In this document: positions 32,746 through 45,081 of the stretch, piece after piece
How positions within the stretch are numbered: the stretch's first letter is position 1
Layout of the letters: each line of letters starts with the position of its first letter
Source of the DNA: Brachypterus glaber
Taxonomy: Eukaryota > Arthropoda > Insecta > Coleoptera > Kateretidae
Length of the DNA stretch: 64,000 nt
NCBI GenBank assembly: GCA_958510825.1
Contig: OY294052.1
Span: forward strand, 3,493,816 to 3,557,815
Direction of reading: 5' to 3'
Notes under the pieces: model-generated
What the model was told of the DNA's origin: nothing
What the model saw: only the letters and a program-made list of their open reading frames with translations
Databases searched by the model: none
Position numbers and translations under genes: made by a program

Positions 32746-33829
32746 TATAATCAAAGGACACTAATATAATTTGATAGTATTGTAATTATTGTGAATAAAA
32801 ACGATTTAAAATTAAAATTTAATTCTAACATAAAAATAGACAACATATTATGTTAAATATTAGATATAACTCAGAATTAATTGGTCGGGGGTTAATTGGA
32901 CATGGCCCAATTAACCCCGAACGAATTAATATTGACATAAGTGATTTTGACCATGCCCAGTTAACCCCGAACCAGTTAACCCTGAGTGACACCACTGAAT
33001 GAAATCATAAAATTTTAATACTTAATAATATATTAGGCGGCAATTATGCAGAATAATTAACAAAATATTCAGTATATTAGGTTAAATATTAGTCTAGATC
33101 CTCCTATTAATAAAAAAGTATTAATTAAAAAATAAAAGTTAAGGTAAATACCCACTTTTCATCGAAAAAAATGAACTTTCTTTACTACAACTTACACGTG
33201 GGCAACACGGTCCGACATAATACTTTAAACAATACTACTAACTAAATATCACTAGATTTTGCACTAATGCGCCAATATTAATAAACAAACTTGATAAAAT
33301 CCAGGTGAACCAGTTAACCCTGTAGCCCAGTTAACCCTGACTTCCCATACTAAAAGATATGGCTGTTAGAAAAAAAGTTGACGTGAGGCCCTCAAGTTGA
33401 GGGGTGGACAAAGTGGGGGCATAATATATACAGTGAATAAAATACATTAACCGAATTTCATTCAAAATATGTTCCGAATCAAATCCCTGTTTTTTCAATA
33501 ACCGAGATAAAGCCTGTAAAAGAAACTGTGTGACACCCTGTACAAAAATAAATAAATATCATACACAGCTAAAACTATGTATATGAATTATGGGCGGATA
33601 TTTACACCTCAAGACTATGGTAAATTCATAAATATATGTAATATATAATGAATGATTTTTCAAAACGTATATCCAAATTTTGCAGATCTACTATCCTAAA
33701 AATGAACAAATAAATTTTTGAATATAAATTTTAATATAAACCGGTAGTAAGGACAGAAATTTTTAATTTTAGACAAAATTATAAAAATATTAATTTATTA
33801 TTCCATCAATCTATCTTCTAATCATCGTA

Positions 33830-33896
33830 CAGAGTGATATTGGTAGACTGACAGTTTCGGGCTGCTGGCCCTCTTCAGTGCCAAGAGTCAACTCTG
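33830..33896 (-). ncRNA. Hammerhead ribozyme, inverted partner
   Basis: On the minus strand CUGAAGA is at 33878-33872, followed by GGGC-CAGCA-GCCC, GAAA, CUGUCAG and UC. Stem I is UUGGCA against UACCAA, with one C-A mismatch, and CAGAGU/ACUCUG outside. The layout is otherwise that of 34012-34078. Confidence 0.6.
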
Positions 33897-34011
33897 CACG
33901 CTGATTAAGAAAACGTTTTTAGACTTTATTCGCAAAAGGAATATAGTCATTAGATTGATGTAGACTTGTGCGCCATCTACATCTAGCAAAAGCGATTTCT
34001 TAATCAGCCTG

Positions 34012-34078
34012 CAGAGTTGACTCTTGGTACTGAAGAGGGCCAGCAGCCCGAAACTGTCAGTCTACCAATATCACTCTG
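34012..34078 (+). ncRNA. Hammerhead ribozyme (type I)
   Basis: CTGAAGA is at 34030-34036. Stem II is GGGC/GCCC with loop CAGCA (34037-34049), and GAAA is at 34050-34053. Short stem III CUG/CAG is at 34054-34060, then UC with cleavage after 34062. Stem I is UUGGUA/UACCAA (34024-34029 with 34063-34068). After an internal loop, CAGAGU/ACUCUG pair (34012-34017 with 34073-34078). All core bases are present. Confidence 0.72.
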
Positions 34079-34559
34079 TATGATGATTAGAAAATAGATT
34101 GCGTAACAAATATAAATTTTGCGAGTTATTAAAAGTTTTTAGAATGGGTTTTTATTGGCTGGGCAGAACAAAAATTCCTCATTGTATAAATAGTATCTTT
34201 AGGCATTTCTTATTTAATCAGTTCGTGAAAATATTTGCTCTGCAATTTATTGTTTTTTTTTAGACGGTGTTAACCATATTGTATACAGGGTGTTTCACTA
34301 AAAACTTCCAACGCAGATGTCTCAAAACCTACAAAAGAAGTTTAAGATCTGTAAAAAGAATAGAATAGAAATCATGTTTGAGTATCTTTTGGCATAGACC
34401 CCCAACGCGTCGCGACGCCGCGCGAAATGGGCGTCGCGGCGCTTAAAAAAAGATTTACGATAAGCGGAAAGTTAAAAAGTATTAATGCTAAAGTATTAAT
34501 ATATTTTTGCCCGATTCTAAGCATTTTTTGACAGAAAACGCTTGGAATCCTCACCAACA

Positions 34560-34882
34560 ATAGTTATTTATGGTACTAGTGGGTAAAGTAAGATGAGAAA
34601 ATTAACCTGCGAGGCGTCAGCCAAGCAGGTTAATTTTCGAGAGGGCAATATCGGTTTACCCATGAGTGCCATACAAGGTTTTATCCAATTATTAGGAATT
34701 CATATTTTTATTAAAAATTTTAATGACATTTACAAGAAAATAATTTGACCAGTGACAGTTGAGTGGGTGAAATAAATAATTATCCACTCAATAAAGTAAA
34801 AGCCACGCGGGGGTTATTATTGAGTTTATCTATTTAAAATAAAGCTGGTAATTGTCTTATTATCTGTATGTATTGGATAAAA
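34560..34882 (+). repeat. Dispersed hairpin repeat, copy 4
   Basis: This is the same family as 184-519. The hairpin is mostly kept (GAGAAAATTAACCTGC with GCAGGTTAATTTTC) but lacks the first ATATTGCCC. Confidence 0.85.
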
Positions 34883-35289
34883 CTTAATTATCCCTTATAG
34901 TTTTTGACGAATCTGAATTGGCAAAGTGAAATAATCTGTATTATTACGTATAAAAATATTTGTAACACACAAAATTGTGAAAAAACTTGACTGAAAAATA
35001 TTCATTTTTGGTTTTAAATTACTTAAAAGAACTGTCTATAAAAATATCCATTCAAAAAATGATTAAATATGATAGTACCAAATTAAAATAAGTTCATTAA
35101 CCTGACAACTTTAAAAATAAATAAAATTTAAGTGTTTTTGAGAATTATAAAACAATTTTATTTTTCTTAATATGTATAAATATTGTAATAATTTAAAGAT
35201 TACAAAATAATTAAAATCACATAAATCTCTAGTAAAATTTGGCAGGAATTATGTAATTTGATAAAATAAAAAGCCTAAAGCCTAATATA

Positions 35290-36143
35290 CAGTGCGTGCA
35301 TTAAGTCTGGAATCACCCGATTAACTTTTTAGTTACAAGTAAAACACAAAAACCCTCGGATAGGTCGATTTTTATTTTTAATTTTGCAAATTATGGTGTA
35401 ATAAAAGTTATTAAAATTTGCACCCCCTTGCACCCTCACCCCCCAACTTTTTTTTTTTCAAATAGCAACCTACCCCTTGTGACACTTCGTTGGAAAGGTA
35501 ATTTAATAAGCTTTCCAACGGTGTATAATAAAGCCTAATTTGGTAAAGGGCTAATGATAAAATGCACAATTTAGTTTATTATAAAGACATGTAAAGTATA
35601 ACTTTAGTTCAGTATAAATGTTCAAATTGATGTCCTTCAGCTCTTTGACAGTGGACAGTAAAAAAAACGGGATTAAAATCGATTAAATAGTAAACATAAA
35701 ATTGGTCAATAAAAAGAAAAAAAATTTAATTTTTCAACAGGGTATAAAATATTATAATAAGTTTAAAACAACCTTATTTAGATTCTCAGGAAGGTGCCAA
35801 GTAGGAAATAGGGCAACAATTACCATATTATGCGTAATATTTCACACAAACAATGTTTAAATAAAACATGCGTTTTTTCATAGACCCTTTAACAAATTAG
35901 GCTTTATCATACACTGTTGGAAAGCTTATTAAATTACCTTTCCAATGATGTATCACAAGGGGTAGGTTGCTATTTGAAAAAAAAAGTTGGGGGGTGAGGG
36001 TGCAAGGGGGTGCCAATTTTGATAACTTTTTTTAGACCAAAATTTGCAGAATTAAAAATATAAATCGACCTGTCTGAGGATTTTTGTATTTTACTTGTAA
36101 CTAAAAAGTTATTAGGGTGATTCCAGACTTAATGCACGCACTG
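35290..36143. mobile_element. Mariner-like MITE with long TIRs, TA-flanked
   Basis: The ends are CAGTGCGTGCATTAAGTCTG and its complement, flanked by TA. Arms of about 280 bp include ACCCCCTTGCACCCTCACCC and AAATAGCAACCTACCCCTTG with their complements. It has no transposase ORF. Confidence 0.8.
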
Positions 36144-36265
36144 TATAACAATAAACAACATAATAAGTTCGTTTTTTTTTAATTATATGTTATTTAAATC
36201 ACAATAATATTGAATAAAAATTACGGCAAAATGAATTATGTTGCGTAACAAAGTTTCATTTTGCA

Positions 36266-37305
36266 ATTGAAGAGTGCGAATTTCGCAAGGGGTTACTGGC
36301 CCGCGATAATTAAGGGTTTTTATTGATTTTTTTCAGGTATGTAATCCCAAATTTATTCGAACGACCTACAAAATATCAAACAGTATATGTTTTGATGTGT
36401 TTGTGAAAATTTTTTTAAAAAATTCAGAAAATTGAGAAAACCATGGTCCTTGCCCCGAAACGCCTTTTTTTTTGCGGTGACCACGATTTCTCGAAAATCA
36501 ATTTACCGATCAATCTGAAATTTTTAGGTGTTGTTCCTAATTACAATAGCTAGTTCGTGATCGAAGGGTTTTGCAAAAAAAAAAACAATACGAAAATGGC
36601 GATGATTTTCCCATAAAATCGATTTTCGTTGATCCGAAAATTGAGTTTTCCGGCCAGATAAGTAGAAATTTTCGTTAAAATAAAAATCCCTTTGTTCACG
36701 AACTAACGTTTATTTTTTTAAGGTATAGATATTTTAAATTTGCCGCCAAATACTCCACAAAGTCCGATTTACACTGAAGCATGTGGCTTGTTTTGAATGT
36801 CAACATAACCAAAATTTATAGTTTTTGTTTACTTACTTTGTTTTTATGATGTTTTGAAGTAAAAAAAAGAGAATTGATAAAGCTGTTGCTAAAAACACTT
36901 TTGTATTCCAGTAGAAACAAAATTGGCTTATAAAATCGCTTTTATTCCAATAATTTATAGGAATAAACCTTTGTTTTGTTCTCGTTAATGGAACGTCAAC
37001 GTTTTACGGTTGTGTAAATTGGGCCTAGTCATTTCGCTTACGACGCATGCGTATCTTACGTTGCTATGGTAATTTCGAGATTGTTTACAAGCGGGAAGGT
37101 TTAAAATAACTATACCTTAAAAAAATAAACTTTAGCTTGATCCCTCTTGATAAAGAAGTGCCTAATATGCACCTGTATTGTTATAATTTTTTTAAATATG
37201 CACATACAAGTTTTACAATTTTGGTTCAACTAAAAAAAAATAAATTTTTTGTTTCTCCTGAAAAACTCAGTCGTTTAACCCCTAATTAAAATTGCACTCT
37301 TCAAT
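36266..37305. mobile_element. TIR element with ATTGAAGAGTGC ends
   Basis: ATTGAAGAGTGCGAATTT on the left faces AAAATTGCACTCTTCAAT. Subterminal AGGGGTTA/TAACCCCT and a pair of TTTTTTTAAGGTATAG / CTATACCTTAAAAAAA blocks lie inside. It is non-coding and its family is not recognised. Confidence 0.55.
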
Positions 37306-37375
37306 CATGTTTTTAAGAGGTTAACCAGCAACCATAAATAACGTATGATTTAGTTTCATTTTTGCATTTAATATA

Positions 37376-37625
37376 CGGGGTTATTCAGAACTAGGGTCAT
37401 TAATTTTAAGGGGTGATTCTACATTGGAAAATATAAAAAAAGTTCCTACAAACATGTCTAAAAAAGCATCGTAAGGGAGCTTTTGAAACTGGCTAAAAAA
37501 ATCGGTTTTTATTTAATAACTCAGGAACCCTTTGAAATACAGCAACGATGTTTCGAACGTTTTTTCATATTTTTCACTGTAGAATCACCCCTTAAAATAA
37601 ATGACCCCATTTCTGAGTAACCCTG
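37376..37625. repeat. MITE, TA-flanked, downstream of Mo25
   Basis: CGGGGTTATTCAGAACTAGG faces TTCTGAGTAACCCTG. TTTTAAGGGGTGATTCTAC and its complement lie inside. Confidence 0.75.
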
Positions 37626-37894
37626 TATACACTGGCAGCCTTAAATTCGCCACCAAAAATTATAATTCATGTTTAAGTTTTCCAAGCCACGAATTTTGAT
37701 AGAAAAGCTGAAAATGGCGACGTGGGAGAAGACATATTAGGTAAAATTATACACCAAAGATTGACATTTTTAATAAAATCAAAGCATGACTTTAAGAAAA
37801 GCAAACTTCTAATCTTATAAAATAAATCGGTTAATTTGAGGGTGGGCGAAATTATTTGACAGTATATATTAATGACACCTTAATAATGAACGTA

Positions 37895-40800
37895 TTAATG
37901 TCCTGGTACAGCCTTAAGCTCTTTAATTTGTCTAATAAGATAAGCCTTTTCGTCATTAAACTGTTCGTCTTCGGCTCTGTCCGTGTGAAATCTCATCAGG
38001 AAATCTACCAATTTCTCTTGGTTTCGTAATAATATATCCAAAATTGGTTTTGGTTTGTTTGGATTTGCAACAAATACCTAAAACAATATACATACTTTAT
38101 AACAATCACTCTCACAGTATACAATTAACAGTAACAGTTAACAGTTTACAGTGACAGTTAACAGTAATAGTTAACAGTGGCAGCTAACAGTAACAGTTAA
38201 CAGTAACAGTTAACAGTAACAGTTAACAGTAACAGTTAACAGTAACAGTTAACAGTAACAGTTAACAGTAACAGTTAACAGTAACAGTTAACAGTAACAG
38301 TTAACAGTAACAGTTAACAGTAACAGTTAACAGTAACAGTTAACAGTAACAGTTAACAGTAACAGTTAACAGTAACAGTTAACAGTAACAGTTAACAGTA
38401 ACAGTTAACAGTAACAGTAACAGTTAACATTGACAGTTAACATTGACAGTTAACATTGGCAGTTAACAATAGCAGTAACAGTTAACAGTTACATTTTAGA
38501 GTAACAGTTAACGTCACGGTTAACAGTAACGGTCAACATTAACGGTTAGAAGTAACGGTTAATAGTAACGGTTAACAGTATTGCTTAACAGTAACAGCTG
38601 ACAGTTAACAGTAACAACTGACAGTTAACAGTACAGTAACATTAACAGTGAAAATAGCAACAGTAACAGTTAACAAACAGTGATAGTCACAGTAATAGTA
38701 ATAGTCATATAATGCAATTCTCTAAGCTAGAGATTATATTATAGAGCAACATAATTCCAATATTTTGGACCCATTTTATTATTTTTTTTTAATACCCATA
38801 TAGTTATTTAACTACAATTAAATAACTGTACCTTGAATACATGAAAAGCTTCAAACTGAATATTCCTAGATCTTTCCTTAAGCATGTTCATCATAAGTTT
38901 AAGATTGTCAGGGTTAGAAATATATTTCGTCATCACCTAGAAAAAAAGTAATACGAATTAAAATTTTAATTTTAAAAAGCATTTATTAAAACATATATTT
39001 AATTTCAAGAGGCTCATCCCATCACAAAAAGTTTGTAATATAAAATATTATGGATATATGTAATTTGTTAATTATTATGTTTTATAGATAATTCGATACA
39101 CAAATCTATAAATATAGAACATATTTTTTTTCCAAGAGGTTGAGTCACAGGGGGGGGGGGCGATACATTTTTTCCTAAATCTCGAAAAATATATAATAAT
39201 AAGCAACAATTAATACAAACACGTATAATTAAGATAAAAAGTGATATGATGATAAGAAACATGATAAGTTGGATAACGAGCATCTTGATCTAAAAATAAT
39301 AAAGATAAGATTACATGAATACATGTAAACAATTTTGGAAAAATAGTACATAGGGGTTTTAAGGGTTTTTTATTTTTTATACCTAAAAAAAAGTTAAAAA
39401 ATATTTTTTTTTCATGATTTTTGGGAGTTTTTTTTCTTATCCAACACAGATTTTTGACTTTGGGTCCATAGAATACATGTAAACAATTTAGGAAAAATAG
39501 TATATAGGGGTCTTAAGGGTTTTTTTTATTTTTTATACCTAAAAAAAAATAAAAAATATTTATTTTTTCACGATTTTTGTTTTTGTTGAGTTCTCTTTCT
39601 TATCCAACACAGATTTTTGACTTAGGGTCCATAGTTGAAAAAGGGTGTAAATGCGCATTTACGCAACAACAAAAATAAGACTACTTTTGGTACTACACTC
39701 CATACTTTCACTTACTGTAAAATTATGCCTATCCAACAATAATTCTCCGAGTAACTTTAAACTTTGCCGTCTTGTAACGTAATTTTCAGAATTTAATAAC
39801 CGTTGATAATGGTCAAATACTTTGTCGTAATTCATTTCTAAGAATTCGGCACATAACACTTTATGTCTTGTCAGTAATTCCTAAAATTATAAAAATAAAA
39901 TAATTATTAACGGACTTTTTTTCAAATTTGGTAATAATAAAAGTAACTTTTCCTGAAAAAAATACGTTGATCGCACTTTAGCCCCATATAGGGCCAGCCT
40001 TAATATTTGGGCGCCCTGAGGCCCTTATCCGTAAAAAAAATCTCCAAAAAAAGTGAAAACCAAAAAAAAATCGCCTCGGCTGGCGCCCTAAAGCACTTTT
40101 TTTGTTTTTTGCAGGATTTTTTTTTTAATTTGGTATGATTGGACCTTTTAAGGGGACTATTCGTTTCATAATTGGAAAAAAATTAACTTTTTAACTTTTT
40201 TTTGTGAAAAGAATATTGTATTAATTGAATTGATTTCTTTTGAACATATTAATAAAACATAATGTAATTTTTTTTTTTGCATTTTCAGTACATCTTGACC
40301 ACTTCAGAGGGCGTCCAAAAGACACTTTTTAAACGGCTCCACAGTTTTTGGGCTTTCTGTAACACATAGAGTAAAAAATTCCAACAGAATTCTGTTCATA
40401 AGACTAAATACTAGTAACTAAACCTAAAAAATATTCTATTTTTAATATTTTTATCATTTTATAAACATTTTTCTGAAAAATAAAAAAACGCGATTTAATT
40501 TTTCAGAAAAATGTTTATAAAATAATAAAAATATTAAAAATTGAATATATTTTAGGTTTGGTTACTAGTATTTAGTCTTATGAATAGAATGCTGTTGGAA
40601 TTTTTACTCTATGTGTTACAGGAAGCCCAAAAACTGTGTCTTTTGGAAGACGCCCTCTGAAGTGGTCAAGATATACTAAAAATGCAAAAAAAATATATAT
40701 TCTTAATATGTTTTATATATCCAAAAGAAATCAGTTCAATAAATGCAAAAGTTCGAAAGTCAGTATAAGCCGGTGGTTCCCCCTACTACTAGCCCACACA

Positions 40801-41857
40801 AGTCCTGGACTTAGGGGATGATTAATTAAGTAGAATATTACGAGGTTAAAACAAACAAACAAACAAACTATTCTTTTCACAAAAAAATAAATAAAAAGTT
40901 AATTTATTCCAATTATAAAACAAAAAGTCCCCTTTTTATAAAAAAAATAGTGACTGATAGCATGCTATCACTTTTCCTTTTATTTTTTTAATTTTAGCCA
41001 GTATAAAGTAATAAAGTATAAATGTATTTTAACTTTTTATTCATACCTTAAAAGTTGAAAAAGCATCAGAGGCAATATCAAAGGTAGAAACTTCAACATA
41101 TCTAAAAAAGTTGTAAAAGTCATCTGAATAAAGCATTATTTTAGCTAAAGCTTCATATCTAGCACATTCCCTTAGCATAGTACCACAGTTTAGGGCTATT
41201 TCTTGATGCTCATATCTAAAAAAAATAAATAAATGTGTTTTAACTACACTTTGAAGAAAAAGTAACTTTGATAATTTAAGTGACAAGGTCTAAAACTGAG
41301 GCCCTTGCATCTACCCTGTTTCACCTAGAACACTGGAGGGACAGGTACCTAGGTACCTGGGTAGCTTACTTACTTTTACTATAAGGTTAAAAGTAAGTAA
41401 GTTACCTAACTACCCTAAATATCTAGTGTTTTGGTTTGCTCGACTTGTATTCCAGTATTTGAACTTACCCAGTCATCAACGTAAACAAAATTTCAGGTTT
41501 TGTACATATATACTCCACTGTGGGAGACCTAGTTCCAATTTGTCTTCTCAAAATATTATTAAATACTTGTGCTACATCCTTTTTACCCTCAAATTCAATA
41601 CGATTTAGGTTCTGGATCAATAATAAAAGTAAATTACTGTTGTATAGTTCCTGGGCTAGCTGTGCCACTATGATATCAGCTTGTGGTTCAGCATCAGATG
41701 TTCCGTAGAGCATATTTTTGATTAAAACTAAATTTTTGCTAACATCTTCCTGTGCCTTTTCTATCTTTTTATCACCTTTCTCGAGAGTGCTTACAGCCTC
41801 CTTGAGTGCTTTTACTACGTCCGCTGGACTTTTTTGTGATTTTCCAAATAAAGGCAT
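37895..41857 (-). CDS. Mo25: Mo25 / calcium-binding protein 39 (LKB1 scaffold)
   Basis: The exons in transcript order are 41857-41469, 41215-41047, 39880-39716, 38936-38832 and 38077-37895, giving 336 aa (family about 340). Mo25 is an armadillo-like helical scaffold that binds STRAD and activates LKB1 and other Ste20-type kinases. Recognisable blocks are the [18 protein letters not shown] start, the [17 protein letters not shown] and [14 protein letters not shown] blocks in exon 2, [19 protein letters not shown] in exon 3, [14 protein letters not shown] in exon 4 and [19 protein letters not shown] at the end. Introns hold a 13-bp minisatellite, a 0.5 kb palindrome and a SINE fragment. All joins keep phase. 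The start is the only ATG that gives the conserved N-terminus. Confidence 0.95.
38123..38695. repeat. 13-bp minisatellite in Mo25 intron 4
   Basis: Unit ACAGTTAACAGTA is repeated about 20 times almost perfectly between 38190 and 38410, with decayed units on both sides. The unit is itself two near-copies of ACAGTTA/ACAGTA. Confidence 0.9.
40224..40740. repeat. 0.5 kb palindrome in Mo25 intron 2
   Basis: Arms of about 250 bp carry GACCACTTCAGAGGGCGTCC, CAAAAACTGTG-type blocks and TATTTAGTCTTATGAA with their complements. The centre near 40485 reads ACGCGATTTAATT. Arm similarity is roughly 90% by eye. Confidence 0.75.
40749..40868 (+). mobile_element. SINE tail fragment with CAAA tail
   Basis: AGTTCGAAAGTCAGTATAAG, GCCGGTGGTTCCCCCTACTA and AAGTCCTGGACTTAGGGGAT match the 3' body of the SINE at 21540-21803. 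It ends in CAAACAAACAAACAAA. Confidence 0.7.
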
Positions 41858-43230
41858 TGTTTTAAATTGATAAATATTGGAGATTAGAACGAATTTTTAT
41901 GATGTGACGTTTTAACTAAAAGTTTATGTCTTGTTGCTTTTGAAATGGTATTTAAACGGTGAATCTATGTAATGGACTTCATGCAGAAACTATTAAGGAA
42001 TATCACAACACTATTTCGTTCATCCCTAATCATTTAAAATACTATTTTACACTATTTTAACTCGGAAACACATCTGACAGTCGAGAACCCTTGGTGATTT
42101 TTTAGTAATTTTGACAGAACAATTGCCAACACATTATTTGTTTATGCCTCGATAAGCAAGTTACAGTTATTTTATTTTAATCATTTTTATATTGGCAATA
42201 CTGATTATTTAGTTTTCTACTTTACCGGTATAAAATGATGGTGTTCAAAATGAATTTCTCTCGTTATTTTTATAATTTTGATATTATAGTGTTAAAAAGC
42301 ATGAACAAAACTTGTAATGAAATGTTTGGGTAAATATGAAACATAAATTTTCAATAACTAGCCATTATTTTAGCTGTCTTTCGCAGATGAATCTTTCTCA
42401 GCGTTTGCTGTGATGATTGCATACATTTTTCACAAAAAAAAATGTTTAAATTCTCTAACAGAGGCTATTCAAATACTCTGTTTGATAATAATTAAACATA
42501 TTAACCGTTAATTGATCAATAATTATATCTATAATTTTGCTAAAATCAACCCCAAAAATCCTTACAGGTTTAAACATGTCACATTGGTGATTATTTAAAC
42601 TGTATGTGAATAAACTAAAGAATTATGTGATACTTATGTGAATAAACTACTTAGTAATGTTAGTAATGTGATATTACAATGAAGATGAAGCTTCAAAAAG
42701 GGGTAAGTAAAGCCATTTTGTTATTGAAATTGCAAATATATTGTATAAAATCTCATACAATAAGCATAATAGAAATATGTATAATGTACAAGAAAAAAAA
42801 ACTAATTTAAGCAATAAATACTTAATAAAAAAAACTTAAAGTACAGAACTAAAACCTATAGTAATAAAATAAATACATGTATAAGGAATGTAACTTTAAA
42901 CTTATAAAAAACATTTGGTTATGTTTTTTTAATGTTTTAGTCTTATTATCACATGAGCTTTAGAAGCAAAAATTAACTTTACAATAATCTTGACCACCAC
43001 ATGTTTAAAGGCATTCAATTCTTAGCAAAATATTTTCATTCCACACAAGCTTATATTACTTTAAGGCATTTGCCTGAGAATTTTCTTTGGAATTACCACA
43101 TTAGTATAGAAGTTAAAAGGGCAGCTACAATTTTTTATTACTGTATACCATGTCAGAATTTTACTTACATTATGACCAACTTTAACTCCAACTTAAAATA
43201 TAATCTTACCTCAAATTTAGTTAAATTTTG
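41858..43230. other. Region upstream of Mo25, no gene recognised
   Basis: It is AT-rich, with no CpG-rich stretch, TATA box at a fitting distance, or coding exon that I can support. The 76-codon ORF at 43001 has no domain. Confidence 0.35.
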
Positions 43231-43710
43231 ACTTAAGTCACCTAATTAGTTCAGAATTTAGCTTAAATTCCGACTTAAAGTCGGAAATTCGTACTTGGAA
43301 TTTAGGGTGCAGTAAAATTATAACTTCAGAAGTCAGAATTCAATAAAAAATTTACTAAGTCAGAATTTAAGTAAATTCTGACTTAAATTTCTACTTAAAG
43401 TTGTAATTTAGGTATTTCAGGGTTCAGTAAAATTCTAACTTTAAGTCAGAATTCAGTATAACTTTTACTTTAAGTCAGAATTTAAGAAAACTGACTTAAA
43501 GTTGCACTTTAAGTAAAATTTTTACAATTTAAAATTTTTTTTAACTTTTTCGGAATTTAAGTAAAATTTTTGCGTTTTTATATATAAGAATTTTTGTAAA
43601 ATTCCGACTTAAAATATAAATAAAATTCTAACTTTAAGTCAAAATTTAAGTAAAATTCCAACTTAAAGTCGAAATAAAAGTAAAATTCTGACTTTAAGTT
43701 GAAAGTTAGT
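43231..43710. repeat. Imperfect repeat of AAGTCAGAATTTAAGTAAAATTC units
   Basis: Words AAGTCAGAATTTAAGTAAAA and TTCTGACTTAAAGTC recur more than ten times in alternating orientation with variable spacing, so the block is both tandem and self-complementary. It is non-coding. Confidence 0.65.
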
Positions 43711-44401
43711 AACAAAATCTTCGATTTGCCCTTCCATACTTCCATCCATTAGTTATTCGTTATTAAGTAATTGATCTTTCTTAAATTAAAAAATGAGATT
43801 ACATGGAACCTTATATATCAAGCAGCACATGAAAGAAAACAAAGATAAATAATATAAATATAAGATAAATAATATAAAAAGTCCAAATATAAATTGAGAA
43901 TTTTATATGTGCAAGTATTCTTTTAAGAATAAACATTAAATTATTTAATATTATTATTATTATTAGCTGCAGATTTTGGTATTACATAATATTATTTTAT
44001 TTATATTTATTAATAGTTTAAATTATGTTTAAGTACACAGCCTTATAGGAAAGTTAACGTAAATGTATACCCGAATTAATTTATTTAGTATAAATTTATT
44101 ATTATTTAAGTCACTTTGATTCATCACATCGTAATTGTGTCCTCTTGGGCAGTGTTTATGATGTTCTGTAAAATGGTACCAAATTAGTTTTTTAGAAACT
44201 GTTAGTTTCAAACTAAAAATATTTAAAACTCTTTAAAAAAAAAAATCTGTTCACTTATTTTATAAAATTGGCGAATGCGCCGACTGAAAATTGCTTAAAA
44301 TCTGCAATGTAAAAACTGGAGAAACAATAATTCCTTCTGCTTTAACTTACTTCTAATACCCTTGCTAATGAATGGAAAAATAATTAAATAAAAAATTATA
44401 A

Positions 44402-44995
44402 AGGGTGATTTATTAGCCTTTTCAGAAACTTTGGTAATGAAAATTATCTTTCTTCATTCGAAAGTTATAGCTTTTTCAAAATTTTAAGTTAAAAAAGGTA
44501 TTAGCTATGATTTAGCAAAACTTAATTTAGTAACTATCATTTTAAATCATCACCTGTCAAAATTAGTTTGTTCACGTCATTGGTTAGCGCTACATTTAGA
44601 TTAGATAAAGATAGAAGTACTTCTGTCTTCATTAACCTTTTAAAATTTAATTTAAAATGTTATGTTTACCTAAAATATGCTTAACTTTATTTTAAAGCAT
44701 AATAATAATAATTATAATTTTGTCTCCCTCTGTAGAAGTTTTCTCTTTATCTAATATAATACAGCGTTATAACCATTGACATAAACTATGACTGACAGGT
44801 GATGATTTAAAATGATAGCTACTATATTTTGTTTTCTAAATCATGGCTTCTATGTTTTTCAACTTAAAAATTAAAAAAAAAAGCAATAACTTCCGAATGA
44901 AGAAAGATAGGATGTACTTTTATATGAACATTTCTTCATGAAAATAAATCTACTTTTCGCTGCCAAAGTTTGTAAACAGGCTAATAAATTACCCT
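44402..44995. repeat. Fold-back MITE, same family as 18757-19299
   Basis: The ends are AGGGTGATTTATTAGCC and GGCTAATAAATTACCCT. The arms contain TTAAATCATCACCTGTCA and its complement, as in the PPO-B intron copy. It lies 86 bases beyond the PAF-AH stop codon. Confidence 0.75.
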
Positions 44996-45081
44996 ATCTG
45001 ACTTTAAACCTTAATAAACAAAAAATAACTAAGTAATGTGGCAATTCATTTAAAGTTACTTTGGTAAAAAATGTATGTTTT

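Larger units (their letters stand above)
31169..33346. mobile_element. Middle element of the nest, GTTAACTGG repeats at both ends
   Basis: The ends are GGGGAAGTCGGGGTTAACTGG and CCAGTTAACCCTGACTTCCC. Several more GGTTAACTGG-type words lie inside each end (near 31340-31400 and 32880-32990). ATA precedes the left end and follows the right end. Confidence 0.65.
31009..33540. mobile_element. Outer element of a three-level nest (mariner-like ends)
   Basis: CAGGGTGTCCTGC at the left and TGTGACACCCTG at the right are both flanked by TA. Without the inner insertion the element would be about 350 bp. Confidence 0.6.
33749..34103. repeat. Fold-back element with two opposed hammerheads
   Basis: The left arm starts at TTATTATTCCATCAATCTAT and the right arm ends GATGATTAGAAAATAGATTG. 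Between them are GACTGACAGTTTCGGGCTGC and its complement. The centre (about 33910-34000) is single-copy. It is the fuller relative of 1979-2143. Confidence 0.75.

Noticed and set aside
38123..38695. CRISPR-like array
   Set aside because: The 13-bp units run head to tail without unique spacers; it is a minisatellite in an animal intron.
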